A DNA stretch of 64,000 nucleotides from Agarilytica rhodophyticola (GCF_002157225.2 NZ_CP020038.1:3874501-3938500); one strand, 5' to 3'. Positions 1 to 9,603 are shown, counted from the stretch's first letter. Program-made: numbers and translations. Notes: generated by a model from the sequence alone, not told the origin.

Positions 1-1
1 G

Positions 2-934
2 CAAGCCTACCCTACCATCACCATTTCTCCTGAACAAATTAAGGATGTGTTAGTCAGTGGTATTTCATCTACGATTAAACATAGTCAGCGAGGGCAATAC
101 TATTTTGACATCCGTATCTTCCCGCTGAAAGGACAGTTAGGCCATGGTGTCGTTATTATTATTGACAACGTTACCCAGCGCTCGCTGGCGGAGAACATGC
201 TTATCCAGCGAGATAAAATGTCGTCGATGGGTGAATTGGCTGCCACCATGGCACATGATATTGAGCTACCACTGCGTGCTATATCAAATGACCTGGATAC
301 AATCTTAAAGACTTTACCAACTTCATCTGGCGGCGAAGATGAAAAAATCTCAGCCCTTTTGCATGATGCTCGCGAACGAGGCACACAAGTCTCCAGTGTG
401 ATTCGTAATTTATTAGAGTTCTCTCGCAGTCAAGGGGATAAGAAACGTCCAGCCAGTATGACGACAATCGTCGATCATGCCATAGAGCTGGCTCATAATA
501 CTCTTTCGGATCCTACAGGCCTGCGCTTTTCTGATATCACTATTGAGCGACACTACGAAGACAATCTGCCGGAAATTCCCTGCTTTGTATCTGAAATGCA
601 GCAGGTATTCCTCAGCCTATTCCGCCACTGTGTGCATGCCTTGGCAAAGGCGAATAAAGAAGACATAACACCTACAATCATGGTAGAAGTCACCGAACGC
701 TACGACGCCTTATGGATGAAGGTCCAACATAATGGCCTTGGCCTTACTGGAGAGGAACAGCAAGATATCTTTGAACCTTTTGTAAATACATGGCCCTTAA
801 AGAAGGAAAGCTCAGAAGCTGAAAACCGCTTGTCGTTCACACATTTTATTTTGGTTGATCACCATCAGGGGCAAGTTGCTATTACATCGGATGTTGAAGT
901 AGGTACAACTTTCCATATTCAGCTACAACTTTAA
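2..934 (+). CDS. Sensor histidine kinase, 3' part (runs off left edge)
   Basis: The frame is open from base 2, so the gene begins outside the window. The visible part has the end of a PAS-like sensor region (DIRIFPLKGQ), a HisKA dimerisation helix with an H-box (MAHDIELPL) and a HATPase_c domain. The family autophosphorylates the H-box histidine and passes phosphate to a response regulator. The catalytic motifs are unusual: the N-box reads RHCVHAL where NAxxAL is usual, and the G1 box reads HNGLGL where DNGxGL is usual. The F-box (IFEPF) is conserved. These changes raise the possibility of a catalytically weak or inactive kinase. No partner regulator is visible downstream. Confidence 0.8.
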   Translation, partial: QAYPTITISPEQIKDVLVSGISSTIKHSQRGQYYFDIRIFPLKGQLGHGVVIIIDNVTQRSLAENMLIQRDKMSSMGELAATMAHDIELPLRAISNDLDTILKTLPTSSGGEDEKISALLHDARERGTQVSSVIRNLLEFSRSQGDKKRPASMTTIVDHAIELAHNTLSDPTGLRFSDITIERHYEDNLPEIPCFVSEMQQVFLSLFRHCVHALAKANKEDITPTIMVEVTERYDALWMKVQHNGLGLTGEEQQDIFEPFVNTWPLKKESSEAENRLSFTHFILVDHHQGQVAITSDVEVGTTFHIQLQL

Positions 935-1462
935 AATAAATTATTGTCATAATCTAAAAAATGTCTATATTTAATTTGTAACTGTTCCTGGTGCAAATAA
1001 AATACATTTAACATTACCGATGTGAATTGCCAGCCTATTGACAGATAAAACTAAGGGCTGGCAGCAAGCCTAGTTTAATTAGTATAAACAGCCTGCGGTC
1101 CAAAAAAATACCCCTATTACTTATTTTTATATCTTCAGTATTTTCTTTTTTTATAAAAGTTCGCTTTATTAACCGGTAAAAAACTATTTTCAGACTGAGG
1201 TTTAGTTTCATCATCTAATTACTTAATTTACTTAATCATTTAAATAGTTAACACATTAAATTTAACATTTAGAGTCAACTTTGAGAGAGATAACAGAAAC
1301 AAAATAAGCGACTAACTTTTCATTTTTTAATTTTATTAATAAATATGCCGTATAATTTATTTCTATGACGAAGTCTCAGACGCGTAGGACAAAAATAGGC
1401 TATAATCGAAGTTTAGCTATTTAACCCCGGTATATATCCTATTTCTTAAAAAAGGATTAAAA
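935..1462. other. AT-rich intergenic region
   Basis: About 530 bp of very AT-rich DNA between the kinase and a small gene. I see no convincing ORF, tRNA or terminator with a clear U-tract. The last 100 bp should contain the promoter of the next gene, but no consensus pair is clear. Confidence 0.5.
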
Positions 1463-1732
1463 ATGTCAGCAGTAACGATAACCATAGCAAGTTGGTCAGG
1501 CGAGCCTTTAGACCTTAAAAAAATTGAAAAAACGATCGAGCAAATCAATGATGATTATGTCGTTTGCAAAGTAGTGCACGAAGAAAAGGATATGTTTGAA
1601 ATTGTTATGGAACAAATTAAAGATAGTGTTGTCATGACATCGCCCGTTGAATTAACGGATTCTAAAGTGAATACTGCAACTGAACCAGCGGAGCGACCTT
1701 GCAGGAACACAACGCTTACCCTCATTAAGTAA
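1463..1732 (+). CDS. Small hypothetical protein
   Basis: An 89-residue protein with an AAGGA ribosome binding site five to nine bases before the ATG. It starts MSAVTITIASW and has a short central helix (LKKIEKTIEQI). I do not recognise a family. It has no signal peptide or membrane segment. It stands alone between two long AT-rich gaps, so it is probably monocistronic. Coding status rests on the ribosome binding site and amino-acid composition only. Confidence 0.5.
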   Translation: MSAVTITIASWSGEPLDLKKIEKTIEQINDDYVVCKVVHEEKDMFEIVMEQIKDSVVMTSPVELTDSKVNTATEPAERPCRNTTLTLIK

Positions 1733-2424
1733 TCTGGGCAACAAATCAAAACTATACCTCCAATAGACTTAATATATTACGCCCAGTGTTAATCGAAAAG
1801 ACTACTTATATCGGATGATATTCAATATACCAACGAAGCAGAGAATTTAAGCAGCCTTTAGCCTACTAAGAAAGCATATACATTATGCTTTCTTAGACCT
1901 ACCGTTTTTATAACTACTTCTTTACAACCGCTTAAAACCCTTATCTGCTTTCATATCCTTATAGACGCTATAAAGTAGCGCTAATAAAAGAAGTTGAACT
2001 TTTTTTAATATATAAAAGCTTAAGTAAACTAACCGAGATAAATCAACTCCCCCCAACTCAGTGCCCAGGACTATTTTCAATAAATATTACTTCGCTGGTA
2101 GCGTTGGAATGTCACTAGCAAATACAGCTTTATTATCACGTTAAGTAATAAAAAAAGAGGCACAATAGCGGCTAAGGGTGTGGATAAGAGTTTAGAAAAA
2201 TAAGCTGAATTATCTCGTTAGTTGTTAACCAGCAATTATTTTAAGGGTAATATGGCTTAGCACAGCGTGCAGGTCTAAAGTGAGTAAAAAGTTTAGGCGA
2301 ATGCTTCTTTAGCGCATTTATAGCGCCAAAAAAGCATGTGTTATAATATAACAAATCACGCCACAACCATTTATATAGAGGGCCTCAGGGTTATCACCCC
2401 AACACTACCAATAAAGCAGTGAGA
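1733..2424. other. AT-rich intergenic region with hairpin and palindrome
   Basis: About 690 bp without a supported gene. It contains a perfect 13-bp hairpin (1866-1878 with 1884-1896, loop TACAT) about 130 bp after the preceding gene, and a perfect 15-bp palindrome TGTTATAATATAACA at 2339-2353. The rest is AT-rich and shows no recognisable feature. Confidence 0.5.
1866..1896. repeat. Perfect 13-bp inverted repeat (hairpin)
   Basis: CTAAGAAAGCATA, five-base loop, then its exact reverse complement. No T-tract follows on either strand, so it is not a classical intrinsic terminator. It may still end transcription of the small gene at 1463 or be a protein site. Confidence 0.5.
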
Positions 2425-3822
2425 TCATTTAAATGTTTCCATCTCATACTCCCTAACATCTTGCCTAATTTCAGAAGACAATAAATACAGAGCTAAAATA
2501 TTGGGAATTGCCATAGCAAATAAGAAGGAGTCTACAATGTTAATCGCTACAGAAATATGAATGGAAGACGCTGTTGCAATCACTACGAGTAAAAAAGCCT
2601 TATAACTATTAATTACTTTCTTACTGTCACCAAAAAGATAAATTGCGGCTCTCTCACCGTAGTATGCCCAGGCGATACAGGTAGAATAAGCAAATAAAAT
2701 AGCAGCCACCACGAGTAAGGTTGGATACCAACTAATAACACTACCAAATGCTGCCGAAGTAATTTCAATACCCTGTAAGTCCTGTGTATAGACACCTGTT
2801 ACCACTACCACAAGTCCCGTCATAGTGGCCACGACTACCGTATCGATAAACGGTTCTAGTAAGGCTACATAGCCTTGGCTAATAGGCTTTTTAGTCCGCG
2901 CCGCAGAGTGGGCAAAGGCCGCAGAACCAAAACCCGCCTCACTAGAATATGCTGCGCGGCGAACACCGTTGATCAAAGCACCAATAAATCCACCCGCCGC
3001 CGCATCCATACCAAAGGCCCCTTTTATGATAGATGCCAACGCTGAAGGGAGCACAGAGGCATTGATCACCAAAATCACCACACCCGCCAGTAGGTATAAA
3101 CCACACATCCAAGGCACTACAATTTCCGTCACACGACCAATGGTTTTGATACCACCTATAATAGCGACCCCCACGATGGCGGAGAATACAACCCCAAAAA
3201 TCAAAGGTGCATCAATACCAGTGGTAAACGAAAATTGCACATACGCTTGGCTCACCGGAAATATAGTCATCGAGCCGCCAACAGAGCTAACAGCAAAAAA
3301 TATCGCCCAAAATTTACCCATTTTAGGTAAATTAATTTTGTTAAAGGCATGCTCAATATAATACATGGGGCCACCGGATACTTCTCCATTGGGACTCTCT
3401 CGCCGGTATTTTACTGACATATAACATTCAACGAACTTCGTAGTCATGCTGAAAAAACCCATGACTATCATCCAAAACAAGGCACCAGGGCCTCCAATAG
3501 CAATAGCAACTGGCACACTTGCCAAATTACCTATACCCACCGTGCCTGATAGTGCCGAGGTCAGCGCTTGGAAATGCGAAACGTCTCCCTCTCCCACATC
3601 TTCGTCAGGATCTCGTAAAATTTTTATACTGTGGGTAAAACCACGAAGATTAATAAAACGTAGGGAGAGCGTAAAAAACACAGCCGCGGAAAAGAGGCCA
3701 ATCAATACTAAAGGCACATCGTTACCAAAAATATTAATGGAGTAAAAAATCACCGCAGACATGCCATCGGCAAAAGGCATTATTGCTTGGTTGATACTTT
3801 CAGATATGCTTTGTTCTGGCAT
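2425..3822 (-). CDS. AGCS family sodium:alanine/glycine symporter
   Basis: A 465-residue, highly hydrophobic protein with roughly ten membrane helices. Members of the AGCS (AlsT/DagA) family import alanine or glycine with Na+ across the inner membrane. The family signature is present: SGTVGIGNLASVPVAI near residue 90 and the loop GGPMYYIE near 150. Length fits the family. It lies downstream of, and on the same strand as, the TonB-dependent receptor, but a 290-bp gap argues against a tight operon. Substrate preference cannot be read from the sequence. Confidence 0.92.
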   Translation of the reverse strand: MPEQSISESINQAIMPFADGMSAVIFYSINIFGNDVPLVLIGLFSAAVFFTLSLRFINLRGFTHSIKILRDPDEDVGEGDVSHFQALTSALSGTVGIGNLASVPVAIAIGGPGALFWMIVMGFFSMTTKFVECYMSVKYRRESPNGEVSGGPMYYIEHAFNKINLPKMGKFWAIFFAVSSVGGSMTIFPVSQAYVQFSFTTGIDAPLIFGVVFSAIVGVAIIGGIKTIGRVTEIVVPWMCGLYLLAGVVILVINASVLPSALASIIKGAFGMDAAAGGFIGALINGVRRAAYSSEAGFGSAAFAHSAARTKKPISQGYVALLEPFIDTVVVATMTGLVVVVTGVYTQDLQGIEITSAAFGSVISWYPTLLVVAAILFAYSTCIAWAYYGERAAIYLFGDSKKVINSYKAFLLVVIATASSIHISVAINIVDSFLFAMAIPNILALYLLSSEIRQDVREYEMETFK

Positions 3823-4114
3823 GAAATTTTCCTGATCAGATATTTACGGACAAATATATTGGTGCACCGGCAGCGGTTATCGGCAAAACGCACAAGTATA
3901 GGTGTAAATGGGAATGAGACGAACTGATGAGTTTACTTATTTGCTCAAAATGCACATTTATTCTTATGTTGATAATGCCCTATCCGAAGTATCTCATGAG
4001 GGTTTACTTCAGCTAGGGCTTAATTATGACAATCATCTAGTGATTATTGAAACATTCACCTCGTCCTTGAGGATTAGATATTAAATCAGCAAATAGAACA
4101 ACTAGCTAAGTCGC
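3823..4114. other. Intergenic gap with a doubtful 44-codon ORF
   Basis: A 292-bp gap between receptor and symporter. A plus-strand reading frame at 3950-4084 (starts MHIYSYVDNALSEV) has protein-like composition but no good ribosome binding site. It could be a gene remnant. I do not call it a gene. Confidence 0.3.
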
Positions 4115-6670
4115 TTAAAAGCTGTAGCGATAGCGCGCATACCAGAAAGAACCGTTGAAGTCGAATGGCGTATACTGACTGAAGGTATTACCAGCACCAG
4201 CCGCTGCACCAGGGTTAACTTGTGGCTCTTGATCAAAGAGGTTATTAACACCTAAAGAAATATCAGAATTGCCTGCCACTGTTACGCTAACTTCAGCGTC
4301 AAAGATGAATTCGCCACTGTATTTAATGTTGTCCTGACTGTCGAACCAACCGCCATAACGGCTAAGTCGTCCAAGGAAACGCCAGTTTTCTAGTGTGTGA
4401 GTGGCAGTGAAATTGGCACGGAATGTAGGCACCCCTTCTTCAACCTCACGTACACGAGTCGCACTAACGGTTGCTGTATTAAAATCAGTGATTTCAGTTT
4501 CAGTATTGTTTAGTACTAGATTCCAGTCAGTTACACCACCGAGCCAATCGGTGGAGGTAGAAACAACTAAGTCAACACCTGTGGTTTTAGTATCAAAGTC
4601 GTTGGTGAAGAAACGGAAATTATTAACACTACCCGCACCTGGGATGCTTGAATCAAGGCTCGCTTGTTCGGCAGCCGTCAATTCAAACTCCGATGACAAG
4701 TTTAAGCGGTCTTCCACCTTGATATTGAAGTAGTCCAAAGTAATGTCGATTTGCCCAACAGCAAAGAAAATACCTGCGGTAAAACTTTGCGACTCTTCTG
4801 GTTCAAGTTCACGACCACCGCGAAGCAGTGCAATTGCGTTAGTAGATGGAATCGTACCGTTATTAACAAGCTGACCATTTTGGAATTCAGTAGATACGTT
4901 AAAGGCATTAATTTGTCCTGGCGTCGGTGCTTTAAAGCCCGTACTGAAGGTAGAACGAATACCTACGTCATCATTGAACTGAAAATTGGCGCCCACTTTA
5001 TAGTTGGTGGTGGTGCCAAAGCCATCAAAATCTTCCCAACGTACAGCTGCGGTAGTTAACAACCGATCGGTAAGTTCCACTTCGGTATCGGCGTACAAAG
5101 CAATGTTTTCACGCGAAAAAGCGCCAGCCGAGAAGTCAGGGAAACCAGCGAAACCATTTGATCCTGTACTAAAGCCTTGATCAGCCAAAGGCCCAATGGC
5201 AAATGACTCTGGTTGACCTGCTGTAATTTCAAATTCCTCTTCACGCCACTCTGCACCCCAAGCAAAGAATACGGTATCGGAGAATTCGTAGCCAAAATCA
5301 GCATTAAAGTTAATTTCTGTTTGAGCGTATTTACCCGGATCAAAGGAAGTTGGAGTATTGGGCCCCAAACTGGCGTTAACGGTATCGAAGATAAAGAAAT
5401 CCACTTCATGATGCCCAAGATAGCTACTAACGTCCCAGCTAAAACCACCGGAAGTTTCGCCTTTCAAACCTAATAAGAAAGAATAATCGACCGCATCACC
5501 ACCAAAGAATGGCGTAAAGCCACCGGGAAATACTTCACTAAAATGGAAACAATTAGGGTCGGCTTGAATATCCTGTAACGCCGCTAAACCTGCAGCATCC
5601 AAAGAATTGTTAGTCACAGGAATATCGTTGCGACAGTTACCACTGCCATCGGAAGTAAGATCACCGACAAGTAGCGCCAAGAAATCATCGTCAGGATTAT
5701 CCGGGGTGCCATTATCGTTAGTAAAACCATTAACACCACCACGAGTCAGTGGATGACGGAAGAAAAAGCCGCCGGTAACGGTTTTCGAAGCATAGTTAGT
5801 GTGGCCGTATAATTGCGTATCACCGCCCAACTCAATACCGAAGTTAGCTAGCGTTTTAATATCATCTTCGATTTCGGGTAACCCCCATACTTGCGCAGGG
5901 TCTCGCACAGGAAAACCGAGTGCAAGCGCAGCATTGGCATCATCTCGCTGAGTGCTGCGGTTGGTTGGATCCGCGTAGCTATATTCCGCACTTAAATTAA
6001 GAAAGCCATTAGCGCCCAAAGGCAAACCGAGGTTAGCAGCAAGCGTTCCTCTTTGACCATCGCCTTCGGAATATTCTCCAAATTTTGCTTCAATGGCCCC
6101 ACCTTCAGCATCATCCTTTATATTAAAGTTGATAACACCGGCGATCGCATCAGAACCATACTGCGCCGCAGCACCATCACGTAGGACTTCAACATTTTTA
6201 AGAGCAATAGACGGGAAAACAGAAATATCCGGGCCTTGTGAACCATTGGAAATACCATTACCTAACCAAGTAATAATAGAAGCGCGATGTCGACGTTTAC
6301 CATTTAACAATACTAATGTGTGATCAGGCGATAAACCTCTCAAGTTAGCGGGGCGCACAATCGTCGCACCATCACTTATCGGCTGCTGGTTTACGTTATA
6401 AGAAGGAACAACATTACGAAATAGATCCTGCAAATCACTGCCACCTTGTGAACTGAATTCTGCAGCACCAATTACATCAACCGCAGCTGGCGAATCTGTA
6501 GCTGAACGAGCACTAGAGCGCGTACCGATGGATATCACTTCTTCATCGAAACGCTCCGTTTGTGTTTCTTGCGCAAATGATGTATTCGCTGCGACCCCCA
6601 AAGCGCAGGAAATAAGCGTCGATAAAGATAAACCTTTCTTTTTTTCAAATAATTGCATAGTGAATTGCAT
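4115..6670 (-). CDS. TonB-dependent outer-membrane receptor
   Basis: An 851-residue protein with a cleavable signal peptide (to about residue 33, ...SFAQ), a TonB-box-like stretch (DEEVISIGTR), an N-terminal plug (VDVIGAAEFSSQGGSDLQDLFRN, later LRGLSPDHTLVLLNGKRRH, VEVLRDGAAAQYGSDAIAGVIN) and a long beta-barrel ending in the typical C-terminal aromatic (YRYSF). Such receptors use proton-motive force through TonB-ExbBD to import iron complexes, vitamins, peptides or glycans. The ligand is unknown. A second in-frame ATG four codons in (6658) is an equally good start. The neighbouring Na+/amino-acid symporter hints at peptide or amino-acid uptake, which is inference. Confidence 0.93.
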   Translation of the reverse strand: MQFTMQLFEKKKGLSLSTLISCALGVAANTSFAQETQTERFDEEVISIGTRSSARSATDSPAAVDVIGAAEFSSQGGSDLQDLFRNVVPSYNVNQQPISDGATIVRPANLRGLSPDHTLVLLNGKRRHRASIITWLGNGISNGSQGPDISVFPSIALKNVEVLRDGAAAQYGSDAIAGVINFNIKDDAEGGAIEAKFGEYSEGDGQRGTLAANLGLPLGANGFLNLSAEYSYADPTNRSTQRDDANAALALGFPVRDPAQVWGLPEIEDDIKTLANFGIELGGDTQLYGHTNYASKTVTGGFFFRHPLTRGGVNGFTNDNGTPDNPDDDFLALLVGDLTSDGSGNCRNDIPVTNNSLDAAGLAALQDIQADPNCFHFSEVFPGGFTPFFGGDAVDYSFLLGLKGETSGGFSWDVSSYLGHHEVDFFIFDTVNASLGPNTPTSFDPGKYAQTEINFNADFGYEFSDTVFFAWGAEWREEEFEITAGQPESFAIGPLADQGFSTGSNGFAGFPDFSAGAFSRENIALYADTEVELTDRLLTTAAVRWEDFDGFGTTTNYKVGANFQFNDDVGIRSTFSTGFKAPTPGQINAFNVSTEFQNGQLVNNGTIPSTNAIALLRGGRELEPEESQSFTAGIFFAVGQIDITLDYFNIKVEDRLNLSSEFELTAAEQASLDSSIPGAGSVNNFRFFTNDFDTKTTGVDLVVSTSTDWLGGVTDWNLVLNNTETEITDFNTATVSATRVREVEEGVPTFRANFTATHTLENWRFLGRLSRYGGWFDSQDNIKYSGEFIFDAEVSVTVAGNSDISLGVNNLFDQEPQVNPGAAAGAGNTFSQYTPFDFNGSFWYARYRYSF

Positions 6671-7847
6671 CCCCGAGATGGCTAATTATATAGATATAAA
6701 ACATCAGCATTACAAAATCTGTGCCACAAAACACTGTAATATTTCGTTTTATATTTACTTGGTGAAATCTCTTTTATATTTATTATTTTTCATACACTCC
6801 GTTACTAGTTTTAGCTAGCATCATAGCTGTAACGAAAGTATATGAGCCCTTATTTTAGCTTCATTTTGTTAAGTGAAAATAACAATAAAACCTCATTCAG
6901 TGTTGATAAAAACTCTTCACTCAAAAATGTTTTACTAAGCTCAAAACCATCGCCTTATTCTATGTATTATTTATATTACTTATTAAAAACTCAGGTATAG
7001 TTTCATTACTCATTGTTTTTTCAAGCTTTAGTTTTATACGCGAATACAGTCTTTTCATGGCTTGATATATAGTATTTTTATCCGCTTATATGCACTATTA
7101 ATTAACAGACAACGTACGTTCTTAGACATATATAGATTTATTTTTATTATTATATGGCGTCAGTATGAGCAACAACAGTCGTTTGCTGTCCCCTCTAGCG
7201 GTATTGATGACGCCTAAAAGTTGGTGGCAATTGTAGCACCAAAAACATGCATGTGCACATTTTACTCCCCAAATTAGAGCACAAAAAAATAATGCACTAA
7301 TATAACTTCCTACAGCAAGCACTAAGCGATAGAAATATATTTTCCATAGAGATGTATGAGGAACAGACATACTTGATAAATTAGAAAACAGAGCCTTTTT
7401 TACGAGATACAACAACAAAGCAAAATGTTAAAACTCCGCTAGAAACTATAGGTGCTAACAATTAGTTATTCTCACCTATCTAGGATTAATAAAATAATTA
7501 CTCAATACTCATTAATTCAAACGCAAAAAGTTAACTCGTAAAATATAAAAGTAGAAATAAATCATACTTAAAACAACATGCATTTATGACAAAAATTTCT
7601 TATAATTAGAAAAAATAATATACAAGATACTTATTGAAATAAACGCTCATCATTTTACTCAAAACATCATTGACATACTTTCCAGCAATAAAAATATAAA
7701 AACGAAACTCAACAAACATCACAATTATAGAAATCTAACAGACATAAAAATGCATTTGGCGACAAAACAATCCGCCTAAGTTGACTTAGTATTAAGTTTG
7801 TTAGGACACTTGAACCAATTAGAATATTAATAAAAGGTATTAGCGCA
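6671..7847. other. Long AT-rich intergenic region
   Basis: About 1.18 kb between divergent genes. It is extremely AT-rich. A minus-strand frame at 7122-7418 and a 23-codon plus-strand frame at 7164 (MSNNSRLLSPLAVL...) exist, but neither has a convincing ribosome binding site or recognisable family. The region presumably holds the receptor promoter and that of the gene at 7848. It may also be decayed coding DNA. Confidence 0.45.
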
Positions 7848-8777
7848 TTGAAAAAACGGATATATGTATGGCTACATAATGAATTCAATGACCGCAAATT
7901 AGCGCTCTTCGCTGAGATTGTTATATTAGCAACGGCACCTTATCTACTCCTCAAAAAATTCTTTGATTTTTCGATTACCGATATTTTAAAACTGCATTTT
8001 TCCAATGACGTTGCTGGTGGCTTTTTGCTCATCACTACAACAATTCTAATTATCGCGTTTATTATTCGAGTCATAGCTTTGATCTTCGACAACAACCCGC
8101 CACTAAGTGTGGATAAAATTAAACTTGATGATGTAACCGCTTTCCTGGCATCGGATAATAATGATATAAGTGTGATTATTAAAAAATGTAAATCGCAGAA
8201 ACATTTAAGCATAACCGAAATGTATAACGAAGACATTTTTTATGACAAAGTCGCACTTATTATCGTCTCCTTAGTGAATCATATTCTCAAAGGAGCCACT
8301 CAAATAGAACTGGAAAAAAACGATATTTTCATTTCGCTATACTCTTATAACAGAGCATCGAACTGTCTGGAATATGTTGCACACAATTCACTCAGATATA
8401 CGGTGACATCAAGAACAATTAGTTTGAGTCATGAGAAATTTAGCAACTACGAATGTGTGAAATGCTGTAATTCCGTAGATATTGCTCAGTATGTGTTAAA
8501 AAATGAAAGTTATCATAAGGGAATTAGCAAAAGATATGATACTATTAAACAGTATATGGGCTATAAACTGACGGATGAAAGGAACGACATCCTATTTGGC
8601 TTCCTCAATATCGAATTTCACAGGCTGGAGCCTTTTAATAATGAGGACGAAATGAAGCGTTTTATGGAAGAGTATATTGCTCCTTTTAAGCTACTATTAG
8701 AGCAACAATATCTGAAGTTTGACCTATCAAAGCAGTTTGAGGATCACAACAAGAAACTAAAGGTGGTACAAGAGTGA
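7848..8777 (+). CDS. Membrane-anchored protein with GAF-like cytoplasmic region, unknown function
   Basis: 309 residues from a TTG start with AAAGG nine bases upstream. Two N-terminal membrane helices (about residues 18-38 and 52-80: LFAEIVILATAPYLLL; GFLLITTTILIIAFIIRVIALIF) precede a soluble part of about 220 residues. The pattern of that soluble part (EKNDIFISLYSYNRASNCLEYVAHNS... LFGFLNIEFHRLEPF) resembles a GAF-type sensor fold. This is a fold guess, not a family match. The stop overlaps the start of the next gene, so the two are co-transcribed. They lie just outside the prophage attL. Confidence 0.6.
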   Translation: MKKRIYVWLHNEFNDRKLALFAEIVILATAPYLLLKKFFDFSITDILKLHFSNDVAGGFLLITTTILIIAFIIRVIALIFDNNPPLSVDKIKLDDVTAFLASDNNDISVIIKKCKSQKHLSITEMYNEDIFYDKVALIIVSLVNHILKGATQIELEKNDIFISLYSYNRASNCLEYVAHNSLRYTVTSRTISLSHEKFSNYECVKCCNSVDIAQYVLKNESYHKGISKRYDTIKQYMGYKLTDERNDILFGFLNIEFHRLEPFNNEDEMKRFMEEYIAPFKLLLEQQYLKFDLSKQFEDHNKKLKVVQE

Positions 8778-9001
8778 AAACTAATTCAGAAGTCAGAATA
8801 CTGCTAGAAAGAGCAAAAAAGACCAGGGAAGATATGAAAAAAAATATACATGACTCAGCTTATAATACCGGCAAAAGAAGTAAGCCCATTGGCCTGAATA
8901 TGTCCTTAGTAGATAATAAAAGCAAGATAAATCTAGATAAGGCAGATAAAAGCAATCTAATTGAAGCCAATTTCTCACTTAACAAAAAGTCCTGCCACTG
9001 A
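8774..9001 (+). CDS. Small charged hypothetical protein, coupled to upstream gene
   Basis: 75 residues from a GTG that overlaps the upstream stop (GTGA), with an AAGGTGG ribosome binding site in the end of the upstream gene. It is rich in Lys, Asn and Ser, with a predicted N-terminal helix (SEVRILLERAKKTREDMKKN) and a low-complexity tail. No family recognised. Translational coupling implies a joint function with the membrane protein at 7848. Confidence 0.5.
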   Translation: MKTNSEVRILLERAKKTREDMKKNIHDSAYNTGKRSKPIGLNMSLVDNKSKINLDKADKSNLIEANFSLNKKSCH

Positions 9002-9063
9002 TAGATCTTTGTAAACTCTGTTAGTGACTTGCTTGTTCACCACCCAACCAGCTTGATCTCAAC

Positions 9064-9198
9064 TCAAGATTCCTCGTTCGCTGCTGCAGGCTGCAGCAGC
9101 CGCCATTGCAAGGCATCGTTTATACTGCGCTCACCAATACCCAAGCTTTCAATATAGCATTCTCTTATCTCATCAATTAAGGCAAGTTTCTTGCTCAT
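9064..9198 (-). CDS. Short ORF of doubtful status next to attL
   Basis: 44 codons, starting MSKKLALIDEIRECY, with an N-terminal amphipathic helix. It spans a 21-bp near-perfect palindrome at 9080-9100. The composition is protein-like, but the ribosome binding site is weak and no family is recognised. It may be a fragment of a gene displaced by the prophage. Confidence 0.25.
   Translation of the reverse strand: MSKKLALIDEIRECYIESLGIGERSINDALQWRLLQPAAANEES
9080..9100. repeat. 21-bp palindrome
   Basis: GCTGCTGCAG, a central G, then CTGCAGCAGC. It is GC-rich inside AT-rich DNA, 270 bp from attL. Confidence 0.5.
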
Positions 9199-9373
9199 AT
9201 AAAACTACACTCAAGGCACTCACACACCATCGGGCAAATCAAAACAACGTAAATAATTATTAAGTTAAATGACCAGGTTAAACACACAAAGCCGCAAGCA
9301 AGGCCAGCATTATAAATAAACTTGTGAATTTAAATTAGAGATCTTGATGTATAGACTAACAAGGAAATAATAA

Positions 9374-9396
9374 TGGGGTGAACGACGGGGATCGAA
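9374..9396. other. attL, left prophage attachment site
   Basis: 23 bp identical to 48135-48157, which is the 3' end (acceptor stem, CCA and T-arm) of the intact tRNA-His gene at the other end of the prophage. Identity breaks at 9397 (T against C). With the integrase gene ending five bases before the right copy, this defines a prophage of about 38.76 kb. Confidence 0.9.
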
Positions 9397-9489
9397 TCCA
9401 TTTTTAGGGTGTTCAGGGGCGTTTCAGGCAGTAAAGGCCATTGATTTATAAGGATTTTTCCCCCAGCAACAACCGTCAGACACATGAAA

Positions 9490-9526
9490 GTGTGGCAAAA
9501 GTGTGGCAAAAAAATCTCTGCCACAC
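9490..9526. repeat. Arm-type integrase-site repeats, left side
   Basis: Two direct copies of GTGTGGCAAA at 9490-9499 and 9501-9510 (11-bp period) and an inverted partial copy TGCCACAC at 9519-9526. The same ten-base word occurs twice at 48068-48089 near attR. This fits arm-type binding sites flanking the attP core. The inverted copies also form a 12-bp hairpin followed by TTTT, which may work as a terminator. Confidence 0.6.
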
Positions 9527-9579
9527 TTTTCTATTTATATGTAATTAATGAATAGAAAGGAGTGGTGGTATGATAAAAA

Positions 9580-9603
9580 TGGAGCGGGAAACGAGACTCG
9601 AAC
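9580..9603 (-). other. Relic of a tRNA-Gly 3' end (former attachment site?)
   Basis: On the minus strand the 24 bases read as a T-arm plus acceptor stem plus CCA (GTTCGAGTCTCG...CCGCTCCA). From memory this matches the 3' end of bacterial tRNA-Gly(GCC). No 5' half is present. Such fragments are typical of att sites left by tRNA-targeting elements. It lies inside this prophage, 184 bp from attL. Confidence 0.65.

Noticed and set aside
7122-7418. 98-codon minus-strand ORF upstream of the TonB receptor
   Set aside because: Composition is odd, no ribosome binding site and no family. Treated as chance in AT-rich DNA.
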